From contig OZ024896.1 of assembly GCA_964017195.1 (NCBI GenBank), positions 36,408,307-36,472,306 of the forward strand: 64,000 bases of DNA, given 5' to 3'. Under the pieces are notes generated by a model. It was not told where the DNA came from, did no database searches, and worked only from the letters and a program-made list of their open reading frames with translations. This document shows positions 13,675 through 26,144 of the stretch, piece by piece. The translations under genes and the position numbers were made by a program. The stretch comes from Siderastrea radians (taxonomy: Eukaryota; Cnidaria; Anthozoa; Scleractinia; Rhizangiidae). Position 1 is the stretch's first letter. Each line of letters starts with the position of its first letter.

Positions 13675-16600
13675 TAGAAATCCAAATATTTTTCAAGGTT
13701 TTTTTGGCTTGAATTTGGTGGAAATCTGACCATAATTGCAACGCTTTGTATCTCAGAAATGCAATCGTTGTTTCAAAGATTTTTCAGCCTCAAAGTTAAG
13801 CAAATCCGACCATAGTTGCAGTCCTTTTTTATCTGGGAAATCCAACCGTTGTTTCAATGATTTTTTTGCTTGAATTTAATGGAAACTTGACCATGATTGC
13901 AATCCTTTTTTATCTGAGAAATCCTACCGTTGTTTCAATGATTTTTTTACTTTGAATTGAAAGGAAATCTAACCATAGTTGCAATTCTTTTTTAAACGAG
14001 AGATCCAGCCATTTTTTCAAGGTCTTCTTGGTAAGAATTTGACGGAAATCTGACCATAAATGCAAAACTTTTGCATCTGCGAGATGCAACCGTTGTTTCA
14101 GTGATATTTTAGCTTTAAATTTAAGCAAATCTGACCATAGTTGCGATCCTTTTTTATCTGAGAAATCCAATCGTTGTTTCGATGATTTTTTACTTTGAAT
14201 TTGAAGGAAATCTAACCAGAGTTGCAACTCTTTTTTATCTGAGAAATCCAACCATTTTTTCAATGATTTTTTGGTATGAATTTGACTGAAATCTGACCAT
14301 AATGGCAACGCTTTTGTATCTGAGAGATGCAACCGTTGTTTTAGTGATGTTTTAGCTTTAAATTTAAGCAAATCTGACCATAGTTGCAATCCTTTTTTAT
14401 CTAAGAAATCCCACCGTTGTTTCAATGATTTTTTAACTTGAATTTGAAGGAAATCTGACGATAGTTGGAATCCATTTTTCCCTGAGAAAACCAACCCTTG
14501 TTTCAGTGATTCTTTTGCTTGAATTTGATCGAAATCTGACCATAATTGCAATCCTTTTTTATCTGAGAAATGCAACCGTTGTTTCAATGATTTTTACCTT
14601 GAATTTGAAGAAAATATAACCATAGTTGCAATCCTTTTTTATCTGAGAAATCCAACCATTTTTTCAATGACTGTTTGGCTTGAATTTGAAAGCAATCTGA
14701 CGATAATTGCAACGCTTTTGTATCTAAAAAAGGCAACCGTTGTTTCACTAATATTTCAACTTTAAATTTAAGCAAATCGGACCATGGTTGCAATCCTTTT
14801 TTATCTGAAAAATCCCACCGTTGTTTCAATGCATTTTTAACTTGAATTTAAAGGAAACCTGACGATAGTTGCAATCCATTTTTCTCTTAGACAACCAATC
14901 GTTGTTTTAAAGATTTTTTAGCCTGAAACTTAAGCAAATCCGACCATAGTTGCAATCCTCTTTTATATGGGAAATAGAACCGTTGTTTCAATGATATTTT
15001 CCCGTGAATTTGATGGACATCTGACAATAATTGGAATCCCTTTTTATCTGAGAAATCCAACCATTGTCTCGATGATTTTTTGCTTTGAATTTGAAGCAAA
15101 TCTAACCATAGTTGCAATTCTTTTTTGTCTGGGAAATCCAACCATTTTTTTAATGATTTTTTGGATTGAAGATGAAATAAATCTGACAATAATTGCAACG
15201 CTTTTGTATCCCACAAATGCAACCGTTGTTTCAGTGACATTTCAGCTTTAAATGTAAGCAAATCTGAGCACGGTTGCCGTTTTTTTAGTCCGAGAAATCA
15301 AGCCGTTGTTTCAATGACTTTTTAACTTGAATTTAAAGGAAATCTGACGATAGTTGCAATCCATTTTTATCTCAGAAATTAACCCGTTGTTTCAATCACT
15401 TTTTAACTTGAAATTGAAGGAAATCTGACCAGAGTTGCAATCCATTTTTCTGTGAGAAAACCAACTGTTGTTTCAAAGATTTTTCAGCCTAAAACTTAAG
15501 CAAATCCGACCATAGTTGCAATTCTTTTGTAACCGAAAAACTCAACCGTTGTTTCAATGATTTCTTACTTTGAATTTGAAGGAATTCTAACAATAGTTGC
15601 AATTCCTTTTTATCTGAGAAATCCAATTATATTTGGAATTCTTTTTTAACTGAGTAATCCAACCGTTGTTTCAATGATTTTTTACTTTGAATTTTAAGGA
15701 AATCTAACCATAGTTGCATTCTTCTTTTGCCTTAGAAATCCAACCATTTTTTCAAGGTTTTTTTCTGCTTGAATTTGATGGAAATCTGACCATAATTGCA
15801 ACGCTTGGTATCTGAGAAATGCAACCGTTGTTTCAGTGATATTTCAGCTTTAAATTTAAGCAAATCTGACCATGGTTGCAATCCTTTCTTATCTGAGAAA
15901 TCCAACCATTTTTTCAAGTTTTTTGGCTTGAATTTGGTGGAAATCTGACCATAATTGCAACGCTTTTGTAACTGAGAAATGCCACCGTTTTTTCCGTGAT
16001 ATTTCAGCTTTAAATTTAAGCAAATCTGACCATGGCTGCAATCCTTTTTTATCTGAGAAATCCCACCGTTGTTTCAATGATTTTTTAACTTGAATTTGAA
16101 GGAAATCTGACGATAGTTGCAATCTATTTTTCTGTGAGAAAACCAACCGTTGTTTCTAAGATTTTTCAGCCTCAAAGTTAACCAAATCCGACCATAGTTG
16201 GAATCCTTTCTTATATGGGAAATGTAACCGTTGTTTTAATGACTTTTAAACATGAATTTGAAGGAAATCTGACCATAGCTGCAATCCATTTTTCTCTAAG
16301 AAAACCAACCGTGGCTTCGAAGACTTTTCCGCCTCAAAGTTAAGCAAATCCCACCATAGTTGCAATCCTTTTTTATCTGGGAAATCCAACCCTTGTTGCA
16401 ATGATTTTTTTGCTTGAATTTAATAAAAATCTGACCATAATTGCAATCCTTTTCTATCTGAGAAATCCAACCGTTGTTTCAATGATTTTTTACTTTGAAT
16501 TTGAAGGAAATCTAACCATAGTTGCAATTCTTTTTTATCTGAGAAATCCAACCATTTTTTCAATGATTTTTTGGTATGAATTTAAGGGAAATGTAACCAT

Positions 16601-17430
16601 AATTGCAACGCTTTTGTATCTGAGAAATGCAACCGTTGTTTCAGTGACGTTTTAACTTGAATTTGAAGGAAATCTGACCATAGTTGCAATCCATTTTTCT
16701 CTGAGAAAATTAACCGTTGTTTCAAGAATTTTTCAGCCTCAAAGGTGAGGAAATCCGACCAAAGTTGCAATCCTTGTTTATCTGGGAAATCCAACCGTTG
16801 TTTCAATGATTTGTTTACTTGAATTTGATGGAAATCTGACCGTAATTGCAATCCTTTTTTATCTGAAAAATCCAACCGCTGTTTCAATGATTTTTTACCT
16901 TGAATTTAAAGGAAATCTAACCATAATTGCAATCTTTTTTTATCTGAGAAATCCAACCATCATGTTAATGATCGTTTGACTTGAATTTGAAGAAACTCTG
17001 ACCATAATTGCAACGCTTTTGTATGTGAGAAATGCAACCGTTGTTTCCATGATATTTCAGCTTTAAATTTAAGCAAATCTGACCATGGTTGCAATCCTTT
17101 TTTATCTCAGAAATCCCACCGTTGTTTCCATGATGTTTTAACTTGAATTTGAAAAAAATCTTACGATAGTCGCAATCCATTTTTCTGTGAGAAAACCAAC
17201 CGCTGTTTCAAAGATTTTCAGCCTCAAAGTTAAGCAAATCCGACCATAGTTGTAATCCTTTTTTATCTGGGAAATCCAACCGTTGTTTCAATGATTTTGT
17301 TGCTTGAATTTGATGGAAATCTGACCATGATTGCAATTCTTTTTTATCTGAGAAATCCAACCGTTGTTTAAATGACTATTTTACTTTGAATTTAAAGGAA
17401 ATCTAACCATAGTTGCAATTCTTTTTTTTT
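13675..17430. repeat. 3,756-bp tandem duplication, unit 1
   Basis: Every open frame and variant in this unit recurs exactly 3,756 bp downstream. Only two substitutions were noticed by eye: TGTAATCC near 17,252 against TGCAATCC near 21,008, and GTTTCTAAG near 16,156 against GTTTCAAAG near 19,912. The unit ends in a T-run followed by TAGAAATCCAAATATTT, which is also where unit 2 begins, so the two units abut head to tail. The unit contains satellite only. Confidence 0.9.
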
Positions 17431-20400
17431 TAGAAATCCAAATATTTTTCAAGGTTTTTTTGGCTTGAATTTGGTGGAAATCTGACCATAATTGCAACGC
17501 TTTGTATCTCAGAAATGCAATCGTTGTTTCAAAGATTTTTCAGCCTCAAAGTTAAGCAAATCCGACCATAGTTGCAGTCCTTTTTTATCTGGGAAATCCA
17601 ACCGTTGTTTCAATGATTTTTTTGCTTGAATTTAATGGAAACTTGACCATGATTGCAATCCTTTTTTATCTGAGAAATCCTACCGTTGTTTCAATGATTT
17701 TTTTACTTTGAATTGAAAGGAAATCTAACCATAGTTGCAATTCTTTTTTAAACGAGAGATCCAGCCATTTTTTCAAGGTCTTCTTGGTAAGAATTTGACG
17801 GAAATCTGACCATAAATGCAAAACTTTTGCATCTGCGAGATGCAACCGTTGTTTCAGTGATATTTTAGCTTTAAATTTAAGCAAATCTGACCATAGTTGC
17901 GATCCTTTTTTATCTGAGAAATCCAATCGTTGTTTCGATGATTTTTTACTTTGAATTTGAAGGAAATCTAACCAGAGTTGCAACTCTTTTTTATCTGAGA
18001 AATCCAACCATTTTTTCAATGATTTTTTGGTATGAATTTGACTGAAATCTGACCATAATGGCAACGCTTTTGTATCTGAGAGATGCAACCGTTGTTTTAG
18101 TGATGTTTTAGCTTTAAATTTAAGCAAATCTGACCATAGTTGCAATCCTTTTTTATCTAAGAAATCCCACCGTTGTTTCAATGATTTTTTAACTTGAATT
18201 TGAAGGAAATCTGACGATAGTTGGAATCCATTTTTCCCTGAGAAAACCAACCCTTGTTTCAGTGATTCTTTTGCTTGAATTTGATCGAAATCTGACCATA
18301 ATTGCAATCCTTTTTTATCTGAGAAATGCAACCGTTGTTTCAATGATTTTTACCTTGAATTTGAAGAAAATATAACCATAGTTGCAATCCTTTTTTATCT
18401 GAGAAATCCAACCATTTTTTCAATGACTGTTTGGCTTGAATTTGAAAGCAATCTGACGATAATTGCAACGCTTTTGTATCTAAAAAAGGCAACCGTTGTT
18501 TCACTAATATTTCAACTTTAAATTTAAGCAAATCGGACCATGGTTGCAATCCTTTTTTATCTGAAAAATCCCACCGTTGTTTCAATGCATTTTTAACTTG
18601 AATTTAAAGGAAACCTGACGATAGTTGCAATCCATTTTTCTCTTAGACAACCAATCGTTGTTTTAAAGATTTTTTAGCCTGAAACTTAAGCAAATCCGAC
18701 CATAGTTGCAATCCTCTTTTATATGGGAAATAGAACCGTTGTTTCAATGATATTTTCCCGTGAATTTGATGGACATCTGACAATAATTGGAATCCCTTTT
18801 TATCTGAGAAATCCAACCATTGTCTCGATGATTTTTTGCTTTGAATTTGAAGCAAATCTAACCATAGTTGCAATTCTTTTTTGTCTGGGAAATCCAACCA
18901 TTTTTTTAATGATTTTTTGGATTGAAGATGAAATAAATCTGACAATAATTGCAACGCTTTTGTATCCCACAAATGCAACCGTTGTTTCAGTGACATTTCA
19001 GCTTTAAATGTAAGCAAATCTGAGCACGGTTGCCGTTTTTTTAGTCCGAGAAATCAAGCCGTTGTTTCAATGACTTTTTAACTTGAATTTAAAGGAAATC
19101 TGACGATAGTTGCAATCCATTTTTATCTCAGAAATTAACCCGTTGTTTCAATCACTTTTTAACTTGAAATTGAAGGAAATCTGACCAGAGTTGCAATCCA
19201 TTTTTCTGTGAGAAAACCAACTGTTGTTTCAAAGATTTTTCAGCCTAAAACTTAAGCAAATCCGACCATAGTTGCAATTCTTTTGTAACCGAAAAACTCA
19301 ACCGTTGTTTCAATGATTTCTTACTTTGAATTTGAAGGAATTCTAACAATAGTTGCAATTCCTTTTTATCTGAGAAATCCAATTATATTTGGAATTCTTT
19401 TTTAACTGAGTAATCCAACCGTTGTTTCAATGATTTTTTACTTTGAATTTTAAGGAAATCTAACCATAGTTGCATTCTTCTTTTGCCTTAGAAATCCAAC
19501 CATTTTTTCAAGGTTTTTTTCTGCTTGAATTTGATGGAAATCTGACCATAATTGCAACGCTTGGTATCTGAGAAATGCAACCGTTGTTTCAGTGATATTT
19601 CAGCTTTAAATTTAAGCAAATCTGACCATGGTTGCAATCCTTTCTTATCTGAGAAATCCAACCATTTTTTCAAGTTTTTTGGCTTGAATTTGGTGGAAAT
19701 CTGACCATAATTGCAACGCTTTTGTAACTGAGAAATGCCACCGTTTTTTCCGTGATATTTCAGCTTTAAATTTAAGCAAATCTGACCATGGCTGCAATCC
19801 TTTTTTATCTGAGAAATCCCACCGTTGTTTCAATGATTTTTTAACTTGAATTTGAAGGAAATCTGACGATAGTTGCAATCTATTTTTCTGTGAGAAAACC
19901 AACCGTTGTTTCAAAGATTTTTCAGCCTCAAAGTTAACCAAATCCGACCATAGTTGGAATCCTTTCTTATATGGGAAATGTAACCGTTGTTTTAATGACT
20001 TTTAAACATGAATTTGAAGGAAATCTGACCATAGCTGCAATCCATTTTTCTCTAAGAAAACCAACCGTGGCTTCGAAGACTTTTCCGCCTCAAAGTTAAG
20101 CAAATCCCACCATAGTTGCAATCCTTTTTTATCTGGGAAATCCAACCCTTGTTGCAATGATTTTTTTGCTTGAATTTAATAAAAATCTGACCATAATTGC
20201 AATCCTTTTCTATCTGAGAAATCCAACCGTTGTTTCAATGATTTTTTACTTTGAATTTGAAGGAAATCTAACCATAGTTGCAATTCTTTTTTATCTGAGA
20301 AATCCAACCATTTTTTCAATGATTTTTTGGTATGAATTTAAGGGAAATGTAACCATAATTGCAACGCTTTTGTATCTGAGAAATGCAACCGTTGTTTCAG

Positions 20401-21186
20401 TGACGTTTTAACTTGAATTTGAAGGAAATCTGACCATAGTTGCAATCCATTTTTCTCTGAGAAAATTAACCGTTGTTTCAAGAATTTTTCAGCCTCAAAG
20501 GTGAGGAAATCCGACCAAAGTTGCAATCCTTGTTTATCTGGGAAATCCAACCGTTGTTTCAATGATTTGTTTACTTGAATTTGATGGAAATCTGACCGTA
20601 ATTGCAATCCTTTTTTATCTGAAAAATCCAACCGCTGTTTCAATGATTTTTTACCTTGAATTTAAAGGAAATCTAACCATAATTGCAATCTTTTTTTATC
20701 TGAGAAATCCAACCATCATGTTAATGATCGTTTGACTTGAATTTGAAGAAACTCTGACCATAATTGCAACGCTTTTGTATGTGAGAAATGCAACCGTTGT
20801 TTCCATGATATTTCAGCTTTAAATTTAAGCAAATCTGACCATGGTTGCAATCCTTTTTTATCTCAGAAATCCCACCGTTGTTTCCATGATGTTTTAACTT
20901 GAATTTGAAAAAAATCTTACGATAGTCGCAATCCATTTTTCTGTGAGAAAACCAACCGCTGTTTCAAAGATTTTCAGCCTCAAAGTTAAGCAAATCCGAC
21001 CATAGTTGCAATCCTTTTTTATCTGGGAAATCCAACCGTTGTTTCAATGATTTTGTTGCTTGAATTTGATGGAAATCTGACCATGATTGCAATTCTTTTT
21101 TATCTGAGAAATCCAACCGTTGTTTAAATGACTATTTTACTTTGAATTTAAAGGAAATCTAACCATAGTTGCAATTCTTTTTTAAG
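17431..21186. repeat. 3,756-bp tandem duplication, unit 2
   Basis: Near-identical head-to-tail copy of 13,675-17,430. At its right end the sequence leaves the shared track after GCAATTCTTTTTTT and continues AAGTGAGAAATCC into a diverged monomer. Unit length is about 46.4 monomers, so indels inside the unit have shifted the register. Confidence 0.9.
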
Positions 21187-22377
21187 TGAGAAATCCAACC
21201 ATTTTTTCAAGGTTTTTTTGGTATGAATTTGACGGAAATCTGACCATAATTGCAACGCTTTTGTATCTGAGAGATGGAACCGTTGTTTCAGTGATATTTT
21301 AGCTTTAAATTTAAGCAAATCTGACCATAGTTGCAATCCTTTTTTATCTAAGAAATCCCACCGTTGTTTCAATGATTTTTTAACTTGAATTTGAAGGAAA
21401 TCTGACGATAGTTGTAATCCATTTTTCCCTTAGAAAACCAACCGTTGTAAGAATGATTTTTTTGCTTGAATTTGATGGAAATCTGACCATAATTACAATC
21501 CTTTTTTATTGAGAAATCCAACCGTTGTTTTAGTGATTGTTTGGCTTGAATTTGAAGGAAATGTGACGATAATTGCAACGCTTTTGTATCTGAGAAATGC
21601 AACCGTTGTTTCACTAATATTTCAACTTTAATTTTAAGCAAATTGGAGCATGGTTGCAATCCTTTTTTATCTGAGAAATCCCACCGTTGTTTTAATGACT
21701 TTTAAACATGAATTTGAAGGAAATCTGACGATAGGTGCAATCCATTTTCCTCTGAGAGAACCAACCGTTGTTTCAAAGATTTTTCAGCCTGAAACTTAAG
21801 CCAATCCGACCATAGTTGCAATTCTCTTTTATATGGGAAATCGAACCGTCGTTTCCATTATTTTTTTGCTTGAATTTGATGGACATCTGACCATAATTAG
21901 AATCCCTTTTTTTCTGAGAAATCCAACTATTGTTTCAATGATTTTTTGCCTTGAATTTGAAGCAAATCTAACCATAGTTGCAATTCTTTTTTGTATGAGA
22001 AATCCAGCCATTTTTTCAATGATTTTTTGGATTAAAGTTGAAGGAAATCTTACCATAATTGCAACGCTTTTGTATCCCACAAATGCAACCGTTGTTTCAG
22101 TGACATTTCAGCTTTAAATGTAAGCAAATGTGACCAACGTTGCAATCCTTTTTTATCTGAGAAATCGCACCGTTGTTTCAATGACTTTTTAACTTGAATT
22201 TGAAGGAAATCTGACGATAGTTGCAATCGATTTTTATATGAGAAATTCCACCGTTGTTTCAATGACTTTTTAACTTGAATTTGAAGGAAATCTGACCGTA
22301 GTTGCAATCCATTTTTCTCTGAAAAAACCAACTGTTGTTTCAAAGATTTTTCAGCCTGAAACTTGAGCAAATCCGAC

Positions 22378-25124
22378 CAGTTGTTTCAGTGATACTTCAC
22401 CTTTACATTTAAGCAAATCTGACCATGGTTGCAATCCTTGTTTATCTAAGAAATCCCACCGTTGTTTCAATGATTTTGTAACTTGAATTTGAAGGAAATC
22501 TGACCATAGTTGCAATCCATTTTTCTGTGAAAAAAAACAACCGTTGCTTCAAAGATTTTTCAGCCTAAAACTTAAGAAAATCCGACCATAGTTGCAATCC
22601 TTTTTTATCTGCAAAATCCAACCGTTGTTTCAATTATTCTTTTGCTTGAATTTGATGGCAATCTGACCATAATTGCAATCCTTTTTTATTTGAGAAATCC
22701 ACCCATTGGTTCAATGATTTTTTACTTTGAATTTGAAGCAAATCTAACCATAGTTGCATTTCTTTTTATCCAAGAAATCCAACCGTTGTTTCAATGACTT
22801 CTTAACTTGAAATTAAGGGAAATGTGACCATAGTTGCAATCTTTGAAAGAACGGTTGGTTTTCTCAGAGAAAAATGGATTGCAACTATCGTCTTAAGTGA
22901 GAAAACCAACCGTTGTTTCAAAGATGTGTCAGCCTCAAAGTTAAGCAAATCCGAGCATAGTTGCAATCCTTTTTTATCTGAGAAATCCCACCATTGTTTC
23001 AATGACTTTTTAACTTGAATTTGAAGGAAATCTGACGATAGTTGCAATCCATTTTTATCTGAGAAATCCAACCGTTGTTTCACTGACCTTTAAACTTGAA
23101 ATTAAAGGAAATCTGACCATAGTTGCAATCTTTGAAACAACGGTTGGTTTTCTCAGAGAAAAATGGATTGCAACTATGGTCACATGTCCTTCAAATTCAA
23201 ATTAAAAAGTCATTGAAACAACGGTGGGGTTTCCTAGATGAAAAAAGGATTGCAACCATGGTCAGATTTGCTTACATTTAAAGCTGAAATATCACTGAAA
23301 CAACGGTTGCATTTCTCAGATAAAAAAGCGTTGCAATTGTGGCAAATTTCCTTCAAATTGAAGAAAAACAATCAGTGAAACAATGGTTGGACTTCCCAGA
23401 TAAAAAAGGATTGCAACTGTGGTCAGATGTCCATCAAATTCAAGCAAAAAAATCATTGAAACAACGGTTGGATTTCTCAGATAAAAAAGGATTGCAATTA
23501 TGGTGAGATTTCTATCAAATTCAAGCAAAAAATCATTGAAACAACGGTTGGATTTTCCAGATAAAAAAGGATTGCAACTATGGTCGGATTTGCTTAACTT
23601 TGAGGCTGAAAAATCCTTGAAACAATTGTTGGTTTTCTTACAGAAAAATGGATTGCAACTATCGTCAGATTTCCTTCAAATGCAAGTTAAAAAATTATTG
23701 AAACAATGGTGAGATTTCTCAGATAAAAAGGATTGCGACCATGGTCGGATTTGCATAAATTTAAAGCTGAAATATCACTGAAACAACGGTTGCATTTGTG
23801 GGATACAAAAGCGTTGCAATTATGGTCAGATTTCCAAGCCAAAAATACCTTGAAAAGATATTTGGATTTCTCAGATAAAAACGAATTGCAACTATGATTA
23901 GATTTCCTTTAAATTCAAAGTAAAAAATCATTGAAACAATGGTTGGATTTCTCAGTTAAAAAAGAATTGCAACTATGCTCGGATTTGCTTAAGTTTCATG
24001 CTCAAAAATCTTTGAAACAACTTTTCCTTTTCTCAGAGAAAAATGGATTGCAACTATTGTCAGATTTCCTACAAATTCAAATTAAAAAGTCATTAAAACA
24101 AGGGTGGGATTTGTCAAATAAAAATGGATTGCAACTATCGTCAGATTTCCTTCAAATTCAAGTTAAAAAGTCATTAAAACAACGGTGGGATTTCTCAGAT
24201 AAAAAAGGATTGCAACCATGGGCAGATTTGCTTCAAATTCAAAGCAAAAACTCATTGAAAGAATGGTTGGATTTCTCAGATAAAAAAGGTTTGCAATTAT
24301 GGTCAGATTTTCATCAAATTCAAGCAAAAAAAATCATTGAAACAACGGTTGGATTTCCCAGATAAAAAGGATTGCAAGTATGGTCGGATTTGCTTAAGTT
24401 TCAGGCTGAAAGATCTTTGAAACAACGGTTGGTTTTTTAAGAGAACAATGGATTGGAACTATCGTCAGATTTCCTTCAAATTCAAGTTAAAATATTATTG
24501 AAACGACGGTGGGATTTCTCAGATAAAAAAGGATTGCAACCATGGTCCGATTTCCTTAAGTTTAAGGCTGAAATATCACTGAAACAACGGTTGCATTTCT
24601 CAGATACAAAAGCGTTGCAATTATGGCAAATTTCCTGCAAATTTAAGAAAAACAATCAGTGAAACAACGGTTGGACTTCCCACATAAAAAAGGATTGCAA
24701 CTGTGGTCAGATTTCCATCAAATTTAAGCAAAAAAATCATTGAAGCAACGGTTGGATTTCTCAGATAAAAGAGAATTGCAACTATGGTTAGATTTCCTTC
24801 AAATTCAAAGTAACAAATCATTGAAACAACAGATGGATTTCTCAGATAAAAAAGAATTGCAACTATGGTCGGATTTGCTAAAGTTTCAGGCTGAAAAATC
24901 TTTCAAACAACGGTTGGTTTTCTCAGAGAAAAATGGATTGCAACTATGGTCATATTTCCTTCAAATTCAAGTTAAAAAGTCATTGAAACAACGGTGGGAT
25001 TTCTCAGGTAAAAAAGGATTGCAACCATGGTCAGATTTGCTTAAAAGTTCAAGCTGAAATATCACTGAAACAACTGTTGCATTTCTCGGATACAAAAGCG
25101 TTGCAATTGTGGTCAGATTTCCTT
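22378..25124. repeat. Strand-switching block, copy 1
   Basis: This block of about 2.75 kb recurs at 27,856-30,531. It starts at an abrupt hybrid junction, where ATCCGACCA of one monomer class joins GTTGTTTCAGTGATAC of another. It contains minus-oriented monomers, a 51-bp inverted piece (22,842-22,892), more minus monomers, and then plus-oriented monomers from 23,131. Relative to the second copy it carries one additional monomer of about 82 bp just after 23,131: the offset falls from 5,486 to 5,403 there. Confidence 0.88.
22842..22892 (+). repeat. 51-bp inverted satellite fragment
   Basis: Minus-oriented satellite runs to TAGTTGCAATC. The next 51 bases are plus-oriented (TTTGAAAGAACGGTTGG to GATTGCAACTATCGTC), after which minus orientation resumes with AAGTGAGAAAACC. 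The flanking words TAGTTGCAATC and GATTGCAACTA are inverted repeats that could form a hairpin stem. Confidence 0.8.
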
Positions 25125-25127
25125 GAA
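23131..25127 (+). repeat. 81-bp satellite array, plus-oriented block
   Basis: From the junction GTTGCAATC|TTTGAAACAACGG the repeat is read in the opposite direction. Open 27-residue-periodic frames with LQLWSDFLQIQ-type words now lie on the plus strand (for example 23,931-24,365). It ends at TTTCCTTGAAATCTG|AAAAAACC near 25,127, where minus orientation returns. No gene is seen. Confidence 0.9.
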
Positions 25128-25429
25128 ATCTGAAAAAACCAACCGTTGTTTCAAAGATTTTTGAGCCTGAAACTTAAGGAAATCCGAGCATAGTTGCAAT
25201 TCCTTTTTATCTGAAAAATCCAACGGTTGTTTCAATGCTTGTTTACTTTGAATTTGAAGGAATTTTAACCATAGTTGCAATTCTTTTTTATCTGAGAAAT
25301 CCAACCATTTTTTCAACGTTTGTTGGCTTGAATTTGATGGAAATCTGACCATAATTGCAACGCTTTTGTATCTGAGAAATGCAACCGTTGTTTCAGTGAT
25401 ATTTCAGCTTTAAATTTAAGCAAATCTGA
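25128..25429 (-). repeat. 81-bp satellite array, short minus block before the insertion
   Basis: About four minus-oriented monomers lie between the plus block and the inserted element. The last monomer is class B (GCAACGCTTTTGTATCTGAG, then AGCTTTAAATTTAAG) and stops at GCAAATCTGA, where the foreign sequence begins. Confidence 0.9.
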
Positions 25430-25733
25430 TCAGCAGCATATTAAGGGTTGTTGCTGAGTTGTTTTTTTTTCCTTTTTTTTTTACTAAACCATACATATAG
25501 AGTTGTTACATCTAAAGCTCCTTCTCTAGTAGCCATAGAGGGCCAGACTGATGGCATTGTACACTGTTAGGTGTCACCCTCGGAAATAATGAATCTCCTT
25601 TTTATTTATAACAGAGCAAGACAAAGGTTCCATCCAGAAAATGGGGGGTGGGAGGGAAAAACAGTTGTGACAGAACCAAAGCCCTGAAGGAATACTGTGT
25701 AAAACTGTGTAAAATTTTCCAGCTATCTTAGTG
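25430..25733. other. Element left flank, no gene
   Basis: Between the array and the stop of the recombinase fragment lies non-satellite sequence with a T-rich tract (about 25,461-25,484) and a short dyad at the very edge. On the minus strand this would be the 3' part of the element, with an A-rich tract near its end. I see no coding potential. Confidence 0.6.
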
Positions 25734-26063
25734 TTAAATTCTAGTGTTAGCTAAGAGTTGAGGTACTTCTAAAATAGTAGACTGAGGAGTCCTGATATGG
25801 CGTTCATAGCAGTCTGAGCTCCAACGGCCCAATACTTTAATAAGCCAGGATGGAATGCCTGCTTTGGCTGCTGTGGTAGCTGCTCCTATGCGGAAACTGT
25901 GAGAGTAAAACTTGTCATAGGGGAGACCACAGTGTTTTAGGACTGTCCTGAGCTCAGAAGTGAGGTTGTTTCGTGTAAGCCATTTGCCCGGTTGGACAAA
26001 GGAGAACAGAGGGCGGCTTGATGGTGGCTGGGCTTGAAGGAGGTAGTCTTTCATGGCCATCAC
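25734..26063 (-). pseudogene. Tyrosine recombinase, C-terminal catalytic part
   Basis: An open frame of 109 codons carries the C-terminal half of a tyrosine recombinase, the enzyme class that cuts and rejoins DNA through a covalent 3'-phosphotyrosine. Visible motifs are the H-x-x-R box (HSFR, H55 and R58), a following GRW (W81), and the candidate nucleophile Y86 in DCYERHIR. The sequence HSFRIGAATTAAKAGIP is typical of eukaryotic transposon-borne members of the family. The first catalytic Arg, normally far upstream near a LRxSEL motif, is not in this fragment. The first Met is probably internal. Upstream, in the same reading frame, family-like residues (TDPFRQG and an ICSV motif) continue back to about 26,125, where a one-base shift separates them from the preceding part. 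The gene is therefore broken. Confidence 0.8.
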
Positions 26064-26144
26064 TGAACAGATGGGTGACGTGGACTTTGCTATAGTGAGG
26101 GTGTGGCCTTGCCTGAAGGGGTCAGTTTGATTGTTTGATGCAGA

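Larger units (their letters stand above)
1..22841 (-). repeat. 81-bp satellite array, minus-oriented block 1
   Basis: Tandem copies of an 81-bp AT-rich monomer. Nearly every copy contains TTGCAATCC, then a T-run, then ATCTGAGAAATCC, then CAACCGTTG or a CCATT variant, then TTTCAATGATTTTT. Read on the minus strand the unit is 27 codons and open, with peptide words such as LQLWSDFLQIQ, KKSLKQRW and DFSDKKG. From about 3.6 kb onward the monomer classes follow the order A-B-C-D-E-F on the minus strand. Single-base and short indels are frequent and break the frame. No gene is seen anywhere in this block; every open frame in it is periodic with the repeat. Orientation is named for the strand on which the longer frames are open, which is only a convention. 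Confidence 0.95.

Noticed and set aside
1..22841. CRISPR array
   Set aside because: Repeats are directly adjacent 81-bp units with no constant-repeat and unique-spacer alternation, and the sequence is eukaryotic.
25430..25457. Helitron-type 3' hairpin at the edge of the recombinase element
   Set aside because: There is a short imperfect dyad, but the CTRR end and the A-T insertion context of Helitrons are absent, and the encoded protein is a tyrosine recombinase.
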